The notes: generated by a model not told the origin, from the letters alone. DNA of 16,248 nucleotides from Spirosomataceae bacterium (GCA_030731175.1 JANQUM010000391.1:1-16248); one strand, 5' to 3'. Numbered from the stretch's first letter, positions 1-6,537 are shown. Made by a program: numbers and translations.

Positions 1-694
1 AGAAAATAAAATCAGGTTTGTGCAAATCACAGACAAATTTCAGTTCTTCAAACGGTAAACTTTGTCCGAGATAAATTACCTTATTGTTTCTGGAACGAAG
101 GATATAATTCGCGAAGAGAATTCCCATTTCGTGCGTTTCACCTTCGGGCGTATAAAGAACGTACTTCTTCGAAGTGGCAGTTTCTTTGATAACTTGCCCG
201 TCAATTGCCACAATGGTTTTTTGACGGATCAAGTTTATAATAAAATGCTCTTGTGCCGGACCAATAGAACCCGTTAGCCAAAGCGTCCCGATACGAGAAA
301 GGAACGGGTAAATAATATTAACCATCGTGTTTTCAAAACCGAACTGGAGAATATTGGTTGACATGATTTTCTCGAAACGCTCTTCGTCTAAATCAATCAT
401 TGCGATAGTTAACGCATGAATTTGATCGGGATAATTGAGCTTTTTATCCGAAATCGAAATCACCTCTTTACCGAGCTGATCGTTTGACATTTTGGCAATT
501 TCTGAGATTTTGTACCCGTGTTCTTTGAGCAACGCGATATTCAACACCAATTTCAGGTCTTGGTCATCGTAAGTACGTATGTTAGTATCCGTCCGTTTTG
601 GATTGATGATATCGTAGCGTTGCTCCCAAATACGAAGCGTGTGAGCTTTTATACCAGATAAATGCTCTAAATCTTTTATTGAATAATTGCTCAT
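1..694 (-). CDS. MerR-family regulator with cobalamin-binding domain (CarH/LitR-like), C-terminus cut off by window edge
   Basis: Reading frame starts at the ATG complementary to 692-694 and runs open off the left edge (231 residues seen). Residues about 3-70 are a MerR winged-helix domain (Y-S-I-K-D-L-E-H-L-S-G-I then T-L-R-I-W-E-Q-R-Y, the family's DNA-recognition helix). A helical bundle follows with the W-x9-E-H signature (W139, E149, H150). A Rossmann-type B12 domain then begins with E-x-H-x-x-G (E186, H188, G191), where the His is the lower cobalt ligand in this family. CarH proteins repress carotenoid or other photoprotection genes in the dark as adenosylcobalamin-bound tetramers and release DNA when light breaks the Co-C bond. 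That role is inferred here from the motifs. The residue after W139 is Leu, where Thermus CarH has the His that forms the post-light bis-His adduct (from memory). Its targets are probably beyond the left edge or its own promoter. Confidence 0.9.
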   Translation of the reverse strand, partial: MSNYSIKDLEHLSGIKAHTLRIWEQRYDIINPKRTDTNIRTYDDQDLKLVLNIALLKEHGYKISEIAKMSNDQLGKEVISISDKKLNYPDQIHALTIAMIDLDEERFEKIMSTNILQFGFENTMVNIIYPFLSRIGTLWLTGSIGPAQEHFIINLIRQKTIVAIDGQVIKETATSKKYVLYTPEGETHEMGILFANYILRSRNNKVIYLGQSLPFEELKFVCDLHKPDFIF

Positions 695-1332
695 AATGTT
701 GTCTCGTTAATTGGTTTTGGGCTTTCTCCGTCGTTGCATCTTTCACAAAATTCTTTACCCACTAATTACTAACCGTGATAATGGGTAAGTTGTTTAACAA
801 AAAATGGATGATGCGGCTCCCATTTATACTATTACATTAATTTTGAAACTTTCCCGAAGAAGAAAAACGAATTAATTTCATCAATTACTCGCACTATTTG
901 CGTTGAAGACCAATCCTGCGAATGATTAAATGATTATTTGAAACTCCCAATGTAAAGTGCTAATATTTTAATAATCAGCAATTTATGAAAAACTTTAAGC
1001 GAGAACTTATTGATTCAACGCAGTAAATTAAATAAGTAGTTTTATTACTTGCCTAACTCGCTAATAGCTAATTGTTTACGAGCTTATTTGAGTAAAATAT
1101 TTATTAAACTACCAAAAATATAGTACATCACCCGTGATAACAGTATTTGCATAAGTGCCGCCGCCAATTTAAATGCCATGTTTTTGTCAGTTTCAACGTC
1201 AACAGTTTCAGCTTAGAGCCGATTTTTTTTAGATTGTGCTATCGAGCGTAGTACTCGGTGTTCTTATCGAGCTGCCGTCTTTCAACTTTTAATTTTTGGC
1301 TAATTCGGGATTACTCTGTGCCTCGTCTATTT
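695..1332. other. 638-bp intergenic region without a convincing gene
   Basis: This stretch separates the start of the CarH-like gene from the 3' end of the AraC-type gene. It is AT-rich and holds no ORF of convincing length on either strand. Visible structure: the candidate operator at 755-800; a plus-strand sequence TAATTTTG (838-845) that matches the Bacteroidota -7 consensus but has no -33 partner; a 9-bp inverted repeat TGCGTTGAA (899-907) / TTCAACGCA (1014-1022); and ATCAC-CC-GTGAT (1127-1138). The 9-mer CCGTGATAA occurs twice (773-781 and 1132-1140). A 31-codon minus-strand ORF (1084-1179) encodes a hydrophobic peptide but has no support. An unannotated small RNA, or a remnant of a lost gene, is possible. 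Confidence 0.5.
755..800. promoter_or_regulatory. nested inverted repeats upstream of the CarH-like gene, candidate operator
   Basis: TTACCCA (755-761) is matched by TGGGTAA (782-788), and immediately beside it lies the near-perfect palindrome TTGTTTAACAA (790-800). Both sit 60-105 bp upstream of the CarH-like start codon, the place where an autoregulatory MerR operator would be expected. No perfect -7 box was found on the minus strand here. The operator role is inference only. Confidence 0.3.
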
Positions 1333-2190
1333 TTAATAGGTGTTTTTATAAGCAAAAGGCGTCATTTTCTTCAATAGTTTAAACTGCCGGTTAAAGTTAG
1401 AAAGGTTATTGAAACCGCTTTCAAAAGCAATTTCGGCGATACTTTTTTCAGTTTCCCGTAGCTTCCGGCAGGCATATTCTACCCGCACTCCGGTCAGAAA
1501 ATTGGAGAAAGTAAGGCGGGTACGTTTTTTGAAATAACGGCTAAATGCAGACTCGCTCATATTGGCAAGTTGGGCGGCATCATTCAGGCAGATACTTTCT
1601 TTAAAGTGTTGCATCACAAATTCATAGACTTTCTTAATTCGGTCAGAATCCGCTTCGTTGCGGAGTTCAATTGAGTGCTTATTCAGGTAAACGTAGTCTT
1701 CGGTCTCACTCAATAATTCAATCACTTGTAAAAATGCCACGATTCGAGCCGCTCCATTTTTGCGAAAAAGCTCGGCAATTAGTGGCTTCGCTTTTAAAGC
1801 AATTGCCTTTCCAAATTGTAATCCTTTCTTCGACCGCACCAATAAATCCTGCATCCGCGTCACTTCGGGCAACTTCCAAAACGCTTCACCGAAGCAATCT
1901 TCCCGAAAGTGAATTACGTATGAACTCGCCTCGTCTGCTGACCCTTCGGCGTAATAATCTGAGGTGTTTTTATAGAAATGAGGTAAAAGCGAACCAATCA
2001 TACAGAGGTCGTCTGGCTCGAAGTCTGAGATATTACTCCCCACGTACTTTTTCCCAACGCTCGTTTTGATTAATACAATCTCAAATTCGGGATGGTAATG
2101 CCACGGCGTAGCAAAATAAGGCACATCTTGTTCGTATAAATTAAATGACGAACCCGCCGATGGAGAGATTTTAAGAAATTGAGGCTTCAT
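1333..2190 (-). CDS. AraC-family transcriptional regulator with N-terminal cupin domain
   Basis: Length 285 residues, typical for one-component AraC regulators. An N-terminal cupin-like sensing domain is indicated by W-H-Y-H-P-E-F-E (residues 30-37). The C-terminal AraC DNA-binding domain covers about 183-283, with a first helix-turn-helix near 201-222 (L-N-D-A-A-Q-L-A-N-M-S-E-S-A-F-S-R-Y-F) and a second near 250-271 (S-I-A-E-I-A-F-E-S-G-F, then F-N-R-Q-F-K). The gene is divergent from the DUF1080/Gfo-Idh-MocA operon, with 289 bp between start codons. It is therefore probably the sugar-responsive activator of that operon; this is inference from layout. No perfect -7 box lies upstream; CTACTTTG just before the leader is a near match. 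The family call is firm, the ligand unknown. Confidence 0.92.
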   Translation of the reverse strand: MKPQFLKISPSAGSSFNLYEQDVPYFATPWHYHPEFEIVLIKTSVGKKYVGSNISDFEPDDLCMIGSLLPHFYKNTSDYYAEGSADEASSYVIHFREDCFGEAFWKLPEVTRMQDLLVRSKKGLQFGKAIALKAKPLIAELFRKNGAARIVAFLQVIELLSETEDYVYLNKHSIELRNEADSDRIKKVYEFVMQHFKESICLNDAAQLANMSESAFSRYFKKRTRLTFSNFLTGVRVEYACRKLRETEKSIAEIAFESGFNNLSNFNRQFKLLKKMTPFAYKNTY

Positions 2191-2315
2191 ATGGGTTTAT
2201 AAAAAGGACGTTTAGAGAACCAAAGTAGTTAATATTTACTTAAAATGTCTGGAATGAGGTCATAAAAACACCATAACTCGTCAAAAAAAAGGTAGCACTT
2301 TTTTTATTTATTCAT

Positions 2316-2323
2316 CAATTTTG
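2316..2323 (+). promoter_or_regulatory. candidate -7 box for the leader ORF transcript
   Basis: CAATTTTG matches the Bacteroidota -7 consensus TAnnTTTG at all but the first base and would place a transcription start near 2329, a few bases before the leader ATG at 2334. No clear -33 TTTG is seen, so the call is tentative. Confidence 0.3.
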
Positions 2324-2333
2324 TACTCAACAA

Positions 2334-2402
2334 ATGAAAACTATCACTTTATTTATAAAAAACTATTTGTTCAACCTGCCAAAAAGCTCTCAAGACACCT
2401 GA
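2334..2402 (+). CDS. 22-residue leader ORF overlapping an intrinsic terminator
   Basis: ATG at 2334 opens a 22-codon frame ending with TGA at 2400-2402. The peptide begins MKTITLFIKNYLF and ends NLPKSSQDT; it resembles no family I recognise and has no signal-peptide pattern. The codons for K-S-S-Q lie on the left arm of the terminator hairpin (2382-2393), and the stop codon lies in its loop. A ribosome finishing this frame would therefore cover the left arm and prevent hairpin formation, the geometry of a translation-coupled attenuator. AACAAAT (2329-2335), which includes the first bases of the ATG, can pair with ATTTGTT (2365-2371), so initiation may itself be structured. The next gene (DUF1080) starts 77 bp downstream. 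Alternatives are a stand-alone small RNA or chance. Translation is not proven. Confidence 0.4.
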   Translation: MKTITLFIKNYLFNLPKSSQDT

Positions 2403-2421
2403 TTTGAGAGCTTTTATTTTT
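2382..2421 (+). terminator. perfect 12-bp intrinsic terminator in the leader of the DUF1080 operon
   Basis: AAAAGCTCTCAA (2382-2393) pairs perfectly with TTGAGAGCTTTT (2404-2415) around a 10-nt loop and is followed by ATTTTT (2416-2421). No annotated gene precedes it on the plus strand, so it ends either a short leader transcript or the 22-codon ORF. It lies 59 bp before the start of the DUF1080 gene. A near -7 match, TACATTTT (2431-2438), follows it and could give the operon a promoter of its own. Confidence 0.75.
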
Positions 2422-2479
2422 AAATTCGCATACATTTTTCCAAATTCCCAACACAACTTAATCCACCTAACTATTGAAG

Positions 2480-3880
2480 ATGAGAAAACAACGTCTTGTT
2501 AATTTTTACGCATTTTTATCAGCGTGCATATTTCTTTCCGTAACCACTTTTGCCCAAGTAACTAAACAGGAAAAAGCCGACGGCTGGAAGCCTTTATTCA
2601 ACGGCAAAAATTTCGACGGCTGGAAACAGCTAAACGGCGAAGCGAAATACAGTATTGAAAACGGAGAGATTGTGGGAAGAACAGTACATGGAACGCCAAA
2701 CTCATTCATGACTACCGAAAACAACTACGGCGATTTCGTTTTAGAATTAGAATTAATGGTGGATAATTCCATGAATTCAGGAATTCAATTTCGTAGCCTT
2801 TCAAAGCCCGATTACGAGAAAGGAAGAGTACATGGTTATCAGATGGAAATTGACCCGTCTGACCGAGCGTGGTCGGGTGGAATTTACGACGAAGGCCGCC
2901 GAGGTTGGTTATACCCGCTAACGCTAAATCCGGCAGGACAAAAAGCATTCAAAAAAGGTGAATGGAATAAGTACCGAATTGAAGCCGTAGGAAACACAAT
3001 CCGAACGTTTATCAACGGTATTCCGTGTGCTCATTTGATTGATAATATGACCGCCGAAGGCTTTATTTGTTTACAGGTACACGCCATTCCTGAAGAGGCA
3101 AAAGCAGGTACGGAAGTAAAATGGAAAAACATCAAAATTCAGACCGGAAGCGATATTAAAACTGAGCCATTAGACGACACTTACGTTGTAAATCTCGTGA
3201 AAAATGACCTTTCGGCTCAAGAAAAAGAACAAGGATTTGAGCTGCTTTTTGATGGAAATAGCTTCGAGAAATGGCGTGGTTACGGTCAGCTAACCATGCC
3301 TTCTAAGCGTTGGAACGCCGTTGACGGCGAAATTCACATTGGAAAATCTGACGGCTCAGAAACTGGAAATGATATTGTTACAAAAGAAAAATACGGTGCA
3401 TTTGAGTTCAAATTTGACTTTAAACTAACCGAAGGTGCAAACTCTGGCGTAAAGTATTTTGTGGACGAAAAATTCAACTCCGGCGGAAAGTCAGGAATTG
3501 GCCTTGAATTTCAAATACTTGACGATGAAAAACACCCCGACGCAAAAATGGGCGTTGTTGGAAATCGCACCTTGGCTTCGCTTTATGACTTGATTCCGTC
3601 GATAAAACAAGGGGAACGTTTCCAGAAAAAAATTGGCGAATGGAATCAAGGTCGAGTAGTGGTAATGCCTGACAATACGGTTCAACACTGGTTAAACGGC
3701 TTTAAAGTAATTGAGTATAATCGGGGCGATAATATTTACCAAGCTCTCGTAGCACGAAGCAAGTACGCAGATTTTGACGGTTTCGGCTTATCAGAAACCG
3801 GGCATTTACTTCTCCAAGACCATGGTGACGAAGTGCATTTTAAAAGTTTGAAGGTGAGAAAACTAAGCCCTAATCCATAA
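2480..3880 (+). CDS. secreted protein with two DUF1080 (3-keto-glycoside hydrolase/lyase-type) domains
   Basis: ATG at 2480 is preferred over the in-frame TTG at 2474 because it opens directly into a signal peptide (M-R-K-Q-R then a hydrophobic core, cleavage near T-T-F-A-Q). The mature protein holds two DUF1080 domains (PF06439 type), about residues 35-222 and 252-462. Each has the same landmarks: L-F-N-G-K-N-F-D-G-W versus L-F-D-G-N-S-F-E-K-W at its start, N-S-G-I-Q-F versus N-S-G-V-K-Y, and G-E-W-N. The family has a concanavalin-like fold and acts on 3-keto-glycosides, cleaving the glycosidic bond after C3 oxidation. The next gene, a Gfo/Idh/MocA oxidoreductase 125 bp downstream, would supply that oxidation. 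Single-domain versions are about 200-260 residues, so this is a tandem fusion; the two halves are diverged and may differ in activity. Substrate unknown; periplasmic location likely. Confidence 0.9.
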   Translation: MRKQRLVNFYAFLSACIFLSVTTFAQVTKQEKADGWKPLFNGKNFDGWKQLNGEAKYSIENGEIVGRTVHGTPNSFMTTENNYGDFVLELELMVDNSMNSGIQFRSLSKPDYEKGRVHGYQMEIDPSDRAWSGGIYDEGRRGWLYPLTLNPAGQKAFKKGEWNKYRIEAVGNTIRTFINGIPCAHLIDNMTAEGFICLQVHAIPEEAKAGTEVKWKNIKIQTGSDIKTEPLDDTYVVNLVKNDLSAQEKEQGFELLFDGNSFEKWRGYGQLTMPSKRWNAVDGEIHIGKSDGSETGNDIVTKEKYGAFEFKFDFKLTEGANSGVKYFVDEKFNSGGKSGIGLEFQILDDEKHPDAKMGVVGNRTLASLYDLIPSIKQGERFQKKIGEWNQGRVVVMPDNTVQHWLNGFKVIEYNRGDNIYQALVARSKYADFDGFGLSETGHLLLQDHGDEVHFKSLKVRKLSPNP

Positions 3881-3882
3881 GG

Positions 3883-3914
3883 GGAAACATTCTTAGTAAG
3901 TTTTCTATGTTTCC
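3883..3914 (+). other. hairpin between the two operon genes
   Basis: GGAAACAT (3883-3890) is the exact reverse complement of ATGTTTCC (3907-3914), separated by 16 nt. No T-run follows, so it is not an intrinsic terminator. It may be an RNA-stability or processing element in the 125-bp gap before the oxidoreductase gene. The rest of the gap holds no gene. Confidence 0.4.
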
Positions 3915-4005
3915 TACTGTGCCTATGTGGTTATAATTCATTGTTTTTTTCAACATAGTTAAAATAGGAAACTCAATAACACAACAACACATTAACTTAA
4001 AAACT

Positions 4006-5343
4006 ATGAACACAAATAGAAGAGATTTTATCAAAAAGTCCGTTTTAGCCGGAGCCGCCATGAGCTTTTCGGCAAGTAGCTACGCCAAAATAATTGGCTC
4101 AAATGACCGCGTTAGAGTAGGCGTTTTGGGCTTTTCAGATCGTTTCAAAAACTCGCTTTTGCCTGGTTTTGAGAACCACAACAAAGAACTCAATTTTGAG
4201 ATTGTGGGAGTTTCAGATCTATGGAAAATTAGACGAGAAGAAGGTTTGGCTCACTTACGTGGGAAATTCGGAAACGGCGTAAAAGAATACATGAACAACG
4301 AGCAATTGCTCGATAGTAAAACCACTGATGCCGTCATAATTAGCACCGCCGATTTTCAGCACGCTATCCACTCAGTGCAGGCGTTGCAGGCAAATCAAGA
4401 CGTTTACGCCGAAAAGCCCCTTGCCGAAACCATGGAAGATGCCCGGGGCATTCTGAAAGCGGCGAAAGCATCGAAAAACGTTTTCCAAATTGGTTCACAA
4501 CGCCGCAGCGGGCCAAATTACCACGAAGCCGCGAAATTTATTCAAGACGGCAGTTTTGGACCAATCACAATGGTAGAGCTAATGTGGAACGTAAATCAGC
4601 CGGGTAGATGGAGAAGACCTGATTTAGTTGCAAAATGTAAGCAGGAAGATTTAGACTGGACAAAGTACCAACTCAACCGCCCGAAAACGGCATTTGACCC
4701 ACGTAAATACTTAGAATATCGTTTGTTCTGGCCGTATTCTTCGGGCATACCGGGGCAATGGATGAGCCACCAAATTGATACTGTTCATTGGTTTAGCGGT
4801 CTTGGTCATCCACGAAGTGCCACCGCAAACGGCGGCATTTACCAATGGAAAGACGGACGCACAAACCCAGACACCTTCGCAGTGACTTTTGATTATGGCC
4901 CCGCCGATGATATGACGCAGGGTTTTCAGGTATTATTCCAAAGTCGCTTCTCAAATTCGGCCGGAGGAACGAAAGAATTGTACTACTCAAACGGCGGCAT
5001 GATAAACCTCGACACCAACGAAATAACATCTGAAGGTGGACTAACGAAGGAGTTTGCCGATGCAATGAATATGCAACCGAATCTGCTGTCCGCACAGAAA
5101 TTACCAGGTTTAAAGGTAGAAGCCGGAGCAAATACGGGCGGCGATCCGCTCACTTCTGCTCACATGAGAAATTGGATGGAATGCGTACGCAGCCGTGCTA
5201 AAACTAACGGACCAATTGAAGCCGGATACCAACACTCAATTGCCAATATCATGGCAACCGCCGCTTACCGCACGGGTTTAAAAGTAACTTTCGACGAAAA
5301 GACGCAGGAAGTTATGGCAGGCGGAAAGCCGTTTAAATACTAA
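4006..5343 (+). CDS. Gfo/Idh/MocA-family oxidoreductase with Tat signal
   Basis: Length 445 residues, usual for the exported members of this family. The N-terminus M-N-T-N-R-R-D-F-I-K-K followed by a mild hydrophobic stretch is a twin-arginine (Tat) signal, so a folded, cofactor-loaded enzyme is exported to the periplasm. The dinucleotide-binding fold begins at V-R-V-G-V-L-G-F (36-43). E-K-P (136-138) carries the conserved catalytic-type Lys, and the C-terminal half has S-H-Q-I-D-T-V-H-W-F-S-G, the His/Asp-containing motif of the sugar-binding domain. Members oxidise sugar hydroxyls, often C3, with tightly bound NAD. Paired with the upstream DUF1080 gene it fits the 3-keto-glycoside route. 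A strong terminator follows 36 bp after the stop, closing the operon. Substrate specificity cannot be read from sequence. Confidence 0.93.
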   Translation: MNTNRRDFIKKSVLAGAAMSFSASSYAKIIGSNDRVRVGVLGFSDRFKNSLLPGFENHNKELNFEIVGVSDLWKIRREEGLAHLRGKFGNGVKEYMNNEQLLDSKTTDAVIISTADFQHAIHSVQALQANQDVYAEKPLAETMEDARGILKAAKASKNVFQIGSQRRSGPNYHEAAKFIQDGSFGPITMVELMWNVNQPGRWRRPDLVAKCKQEDLDWTKYQLNRPKTAFDPRKYLEYRLFWPYSSGIPGQWMSHQIDTVHWFSGLGHPRSATANGGIYQWKDGRTNPDTFAVTFDYGPADDMTQGFQVLFQSRFSNSAGGTKELYYSNGGMINLDTNEITSEGGLTKEFADAMNMQPNLLSAQKLPGLKVEAGANTGGDPLTSAHMRNWMECVRSRAKTNGPIEAGYQHSIANIMATAAYRTGLKVTFDEKTQEVMAGGKPFKY

Positions 5344-5351
5344 AATATTGG

Positions 5352-5367
5352 CTGATTTTGTAATCAG
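5352..5367 (+). other. short perfect hairpin before the operon terminator
   Basis: CTGATT-TTGT-AATCAG is a perfect 6-bp stem with a 4-nt loop, 8 bp after the oxidoreductase stop. No T-run follows; it may protect the 3' end together with the terminator just downstream. Confidence 0.4.
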
Positions 5368-5379
5368 TATATGTTTACT

Positions 5380-5410
5380 AAAAGGCACCTTTTAAAGGGT
5401 GTCTTTTTTT
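5380..5410 (+). terminator. intrinsic terminator of the DUF1080/oxidoreductase operon
   Basis: AAAAGGCACC (5380-5389) pairs with GGTGTCTTTT (5398-5407), ten pairs with one G-U, around an 8-nt loop and followed by a T-run to 5410. Confidence 0.88.
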
Positions 5411-5453
5411 GTGCGGTAAGTACTAATTTATCGTTAACAGAACACGAAAAAAA

Positions 5454-5493
5454 ATCAGTAAAATCCGTGTTACTAAGTATCCGTTTTATCAGT
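5454..5493 (+). repeat. cluster of ATC(A/C)GT units, dispersed-type intergenic repeat
   Basis: Four hexamers, ATCAGT (5454), ATCCGT (5463), ATCCGT (5479) and ATCAGT (5488), have start-to-start spacings of 9, 16 and 9 bp. The phrase resembles degenerate intergenic repeats I associate with Bacteroidota genomes. The surrounding gap 5411-5608 holds no convincing gene. Confidence 0.4.
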
Positions 5494-5608
5494 GTTCGAC
5501 ATTCTTGAACAACCTTTTTTACAGAGGAGTAAAGCTACATATTTCCTCAATTATTTTAAAACTTCTCACGCAATCTCAAATCTCCTATCTAATCTCTCAC
5601 ATCTTGCT

Positions 5609-5616
5609 TAATTTTG
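5609..5616 (+). promoter_or_regulatory. -7 box of rluF
   Basis: TAATTTTG matches the Bacteroidota -7 consensus TAnnTTTG exactly and lies 9 bp before the ATG at 5626, predicting a leader of only a few bases. An in-frame TTG (5614) lies inside the box and so cannot be the start. No -33 TTTG is evident. Confidence 0.6.
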
Positions 5617-5625
5617 CCCCCAATC

Positions 5626-6354
5626 ATGGAAGAACAAAAAACACGCATCAACAAATACCTCAGCGAAGTGGGTTATTGCTCCCGACGGGCAGCCGATAAA
5701 CTCATTGAAGCAGGGCGAGTGAAAATTAACGGAGAAGTTCCTGAAATGGGAACGAAAGTCGGGGCGGATGATATTGTAACCGTTGACGATAAACGAATTA
5801 ATGAGCCCAACGAAGCATTCGTTTATTTGGCGTTTCACAAGCCCGTTGGCATTGTTTGCACAACAGACACGAAAGTAGAACCAGATAATATCATTGATTT
5901 CATAAATTATCCGAAACGCATTTTCCCGATCGGGCGATTAGACAAAATGAGCGAAGGACTGATTTTTCTGACTAACGACGGCGACATTGTGAATAAAATT
6001 CTTCGGGCGAGAAACAATCACGAGAAGGAATACATCGTAACTGTAAATAAACCCATCACCGGAGATTTTATCCGTAAAATGGGAGATGGCGTTCCGATTC
6101 TCGAAACTGTCACCCGCAAATGTAAAGTTCAGCAAATGAGTAAAAACCAGTTCAGAATCACCCTGACGCAGGGGCTGAATCGCCAAATTCGTAGAATGTG
6201 CGAATACTTCGATTACCACGTCACTAAACTAAAACGCACCCGTATAATAAATGTCAGTCTTGATATTCCAGTTGGCAAATGGCGTAATTTAACCCCCGCC
6301 GAACTCAAAGAAATCAACCGACTTTCGGCAGATTCGGTGAAGACATTTGATTAA
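5626..6354 (+). CDS. rluF: 23S rRNA pseudouridine synthase RluF
   Basis: A 242-residue enzyme of the RsuA/RluB/E/F class. An S4 RNA-binding domain occupies about residues 5-50 (R-I-N-K-Y-L-S-E-V-G, then C-S-R-R-A-A-D). The catalytic domain holds P-I-G-R-L-D-K-M-S-E-G-L with the nucleophilic Asp at D106. The RluF-type blocks N-K-I-L-R-A-R-N-N-H-E-K-E-Y and Q-G-L-N-R-Q-I-R-R-M-C-E-Y follow. RluF makes pseudouridine at position 2604 (E. coli numbering) of 23S rRNA. The ATG at 5626 is chosen because the upstream in-frame TTG sits within the -7 box. It is probably a single-gene unit. No intrinsic terminator is apparent after it; a G-rich tract lies 29 bp downstream. Confidence 0.93.
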   Translation: MEEQKTRINKYLSEVGYCSRRAADKLIEAGRVKINGEVPEMGTKVGADDIVTVDDKRINEPNEAFVYLAFHKPVGIVCTTDTKVEPDNIIDFINYPKRIFPIGRLDKMSEGLIFLTNDGDIVNKILRARNNHEKEYIVTVNKPITGDFIRKMGDGVPILETVTRKCKVQQMSKNQFRITLTQGLNRQIRRMCEYFDYHVTKLKRTRIINVSLDIPVGKWRNLTPAELKEINRLSADSVKTFD

Positions 6355-6382
6355 CGTGCATCATTTTTTGCTCTCTTCAATC

Positions 6383-6405
6383 GGGAATAGGGCTGGGGTT
6401 TAGGG
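6383..6405 (+). other. G-rich tract with quadruplex-forming pattern
   Basis: Four runs of G of length 3, 3, 4 and 3 occur with loops of 4, 2 and 4 nt, matching the intramolecular G-quadruplex rule. Another GGG follows at 6420-6422. It stands out in the AT-rich 254-bp gap between rluF and lysC, whose remainder up to the lysC promoter shows nothing else of note. Function unknown; it would be on the coding-strand RNA if rluF transcripts extend there. Confidence 0.55.
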
Positions 6406-6537
6406 CGGCATTCTGATTAGGGTTCAATTAATAACAATTACGTAGATTATTCTAAAAACCCGTTATATTGAGGTTAACTATTACAGAATTTACCACAAAA
6501 TTTTCGTTGTAAATCAATAAAACATCGCTGTATACTT

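Noticed and set aside
62..277. 71-codon plus-strand ORF
   Set aside because: It lies wholly antisense within the MerR/B12 gene, whose motifs are unmistakable, and its own product looks random.
983..1024. 13-codon plus-strand ORF (MKNFKRELIDSTQ)
   Set aside because: Too short and without any supporting signal; it overlaps the inverted-repeat arm at 1014-1022.
1084..1179. 31-codon minus-strand ORF with hydrophobic product (MAFKLAAALMQILL...)
   Set aside because: Small hydrophobic peptides arise easily in AT-rich DNA. No promoter, ribosome site or family resemblance supports it.
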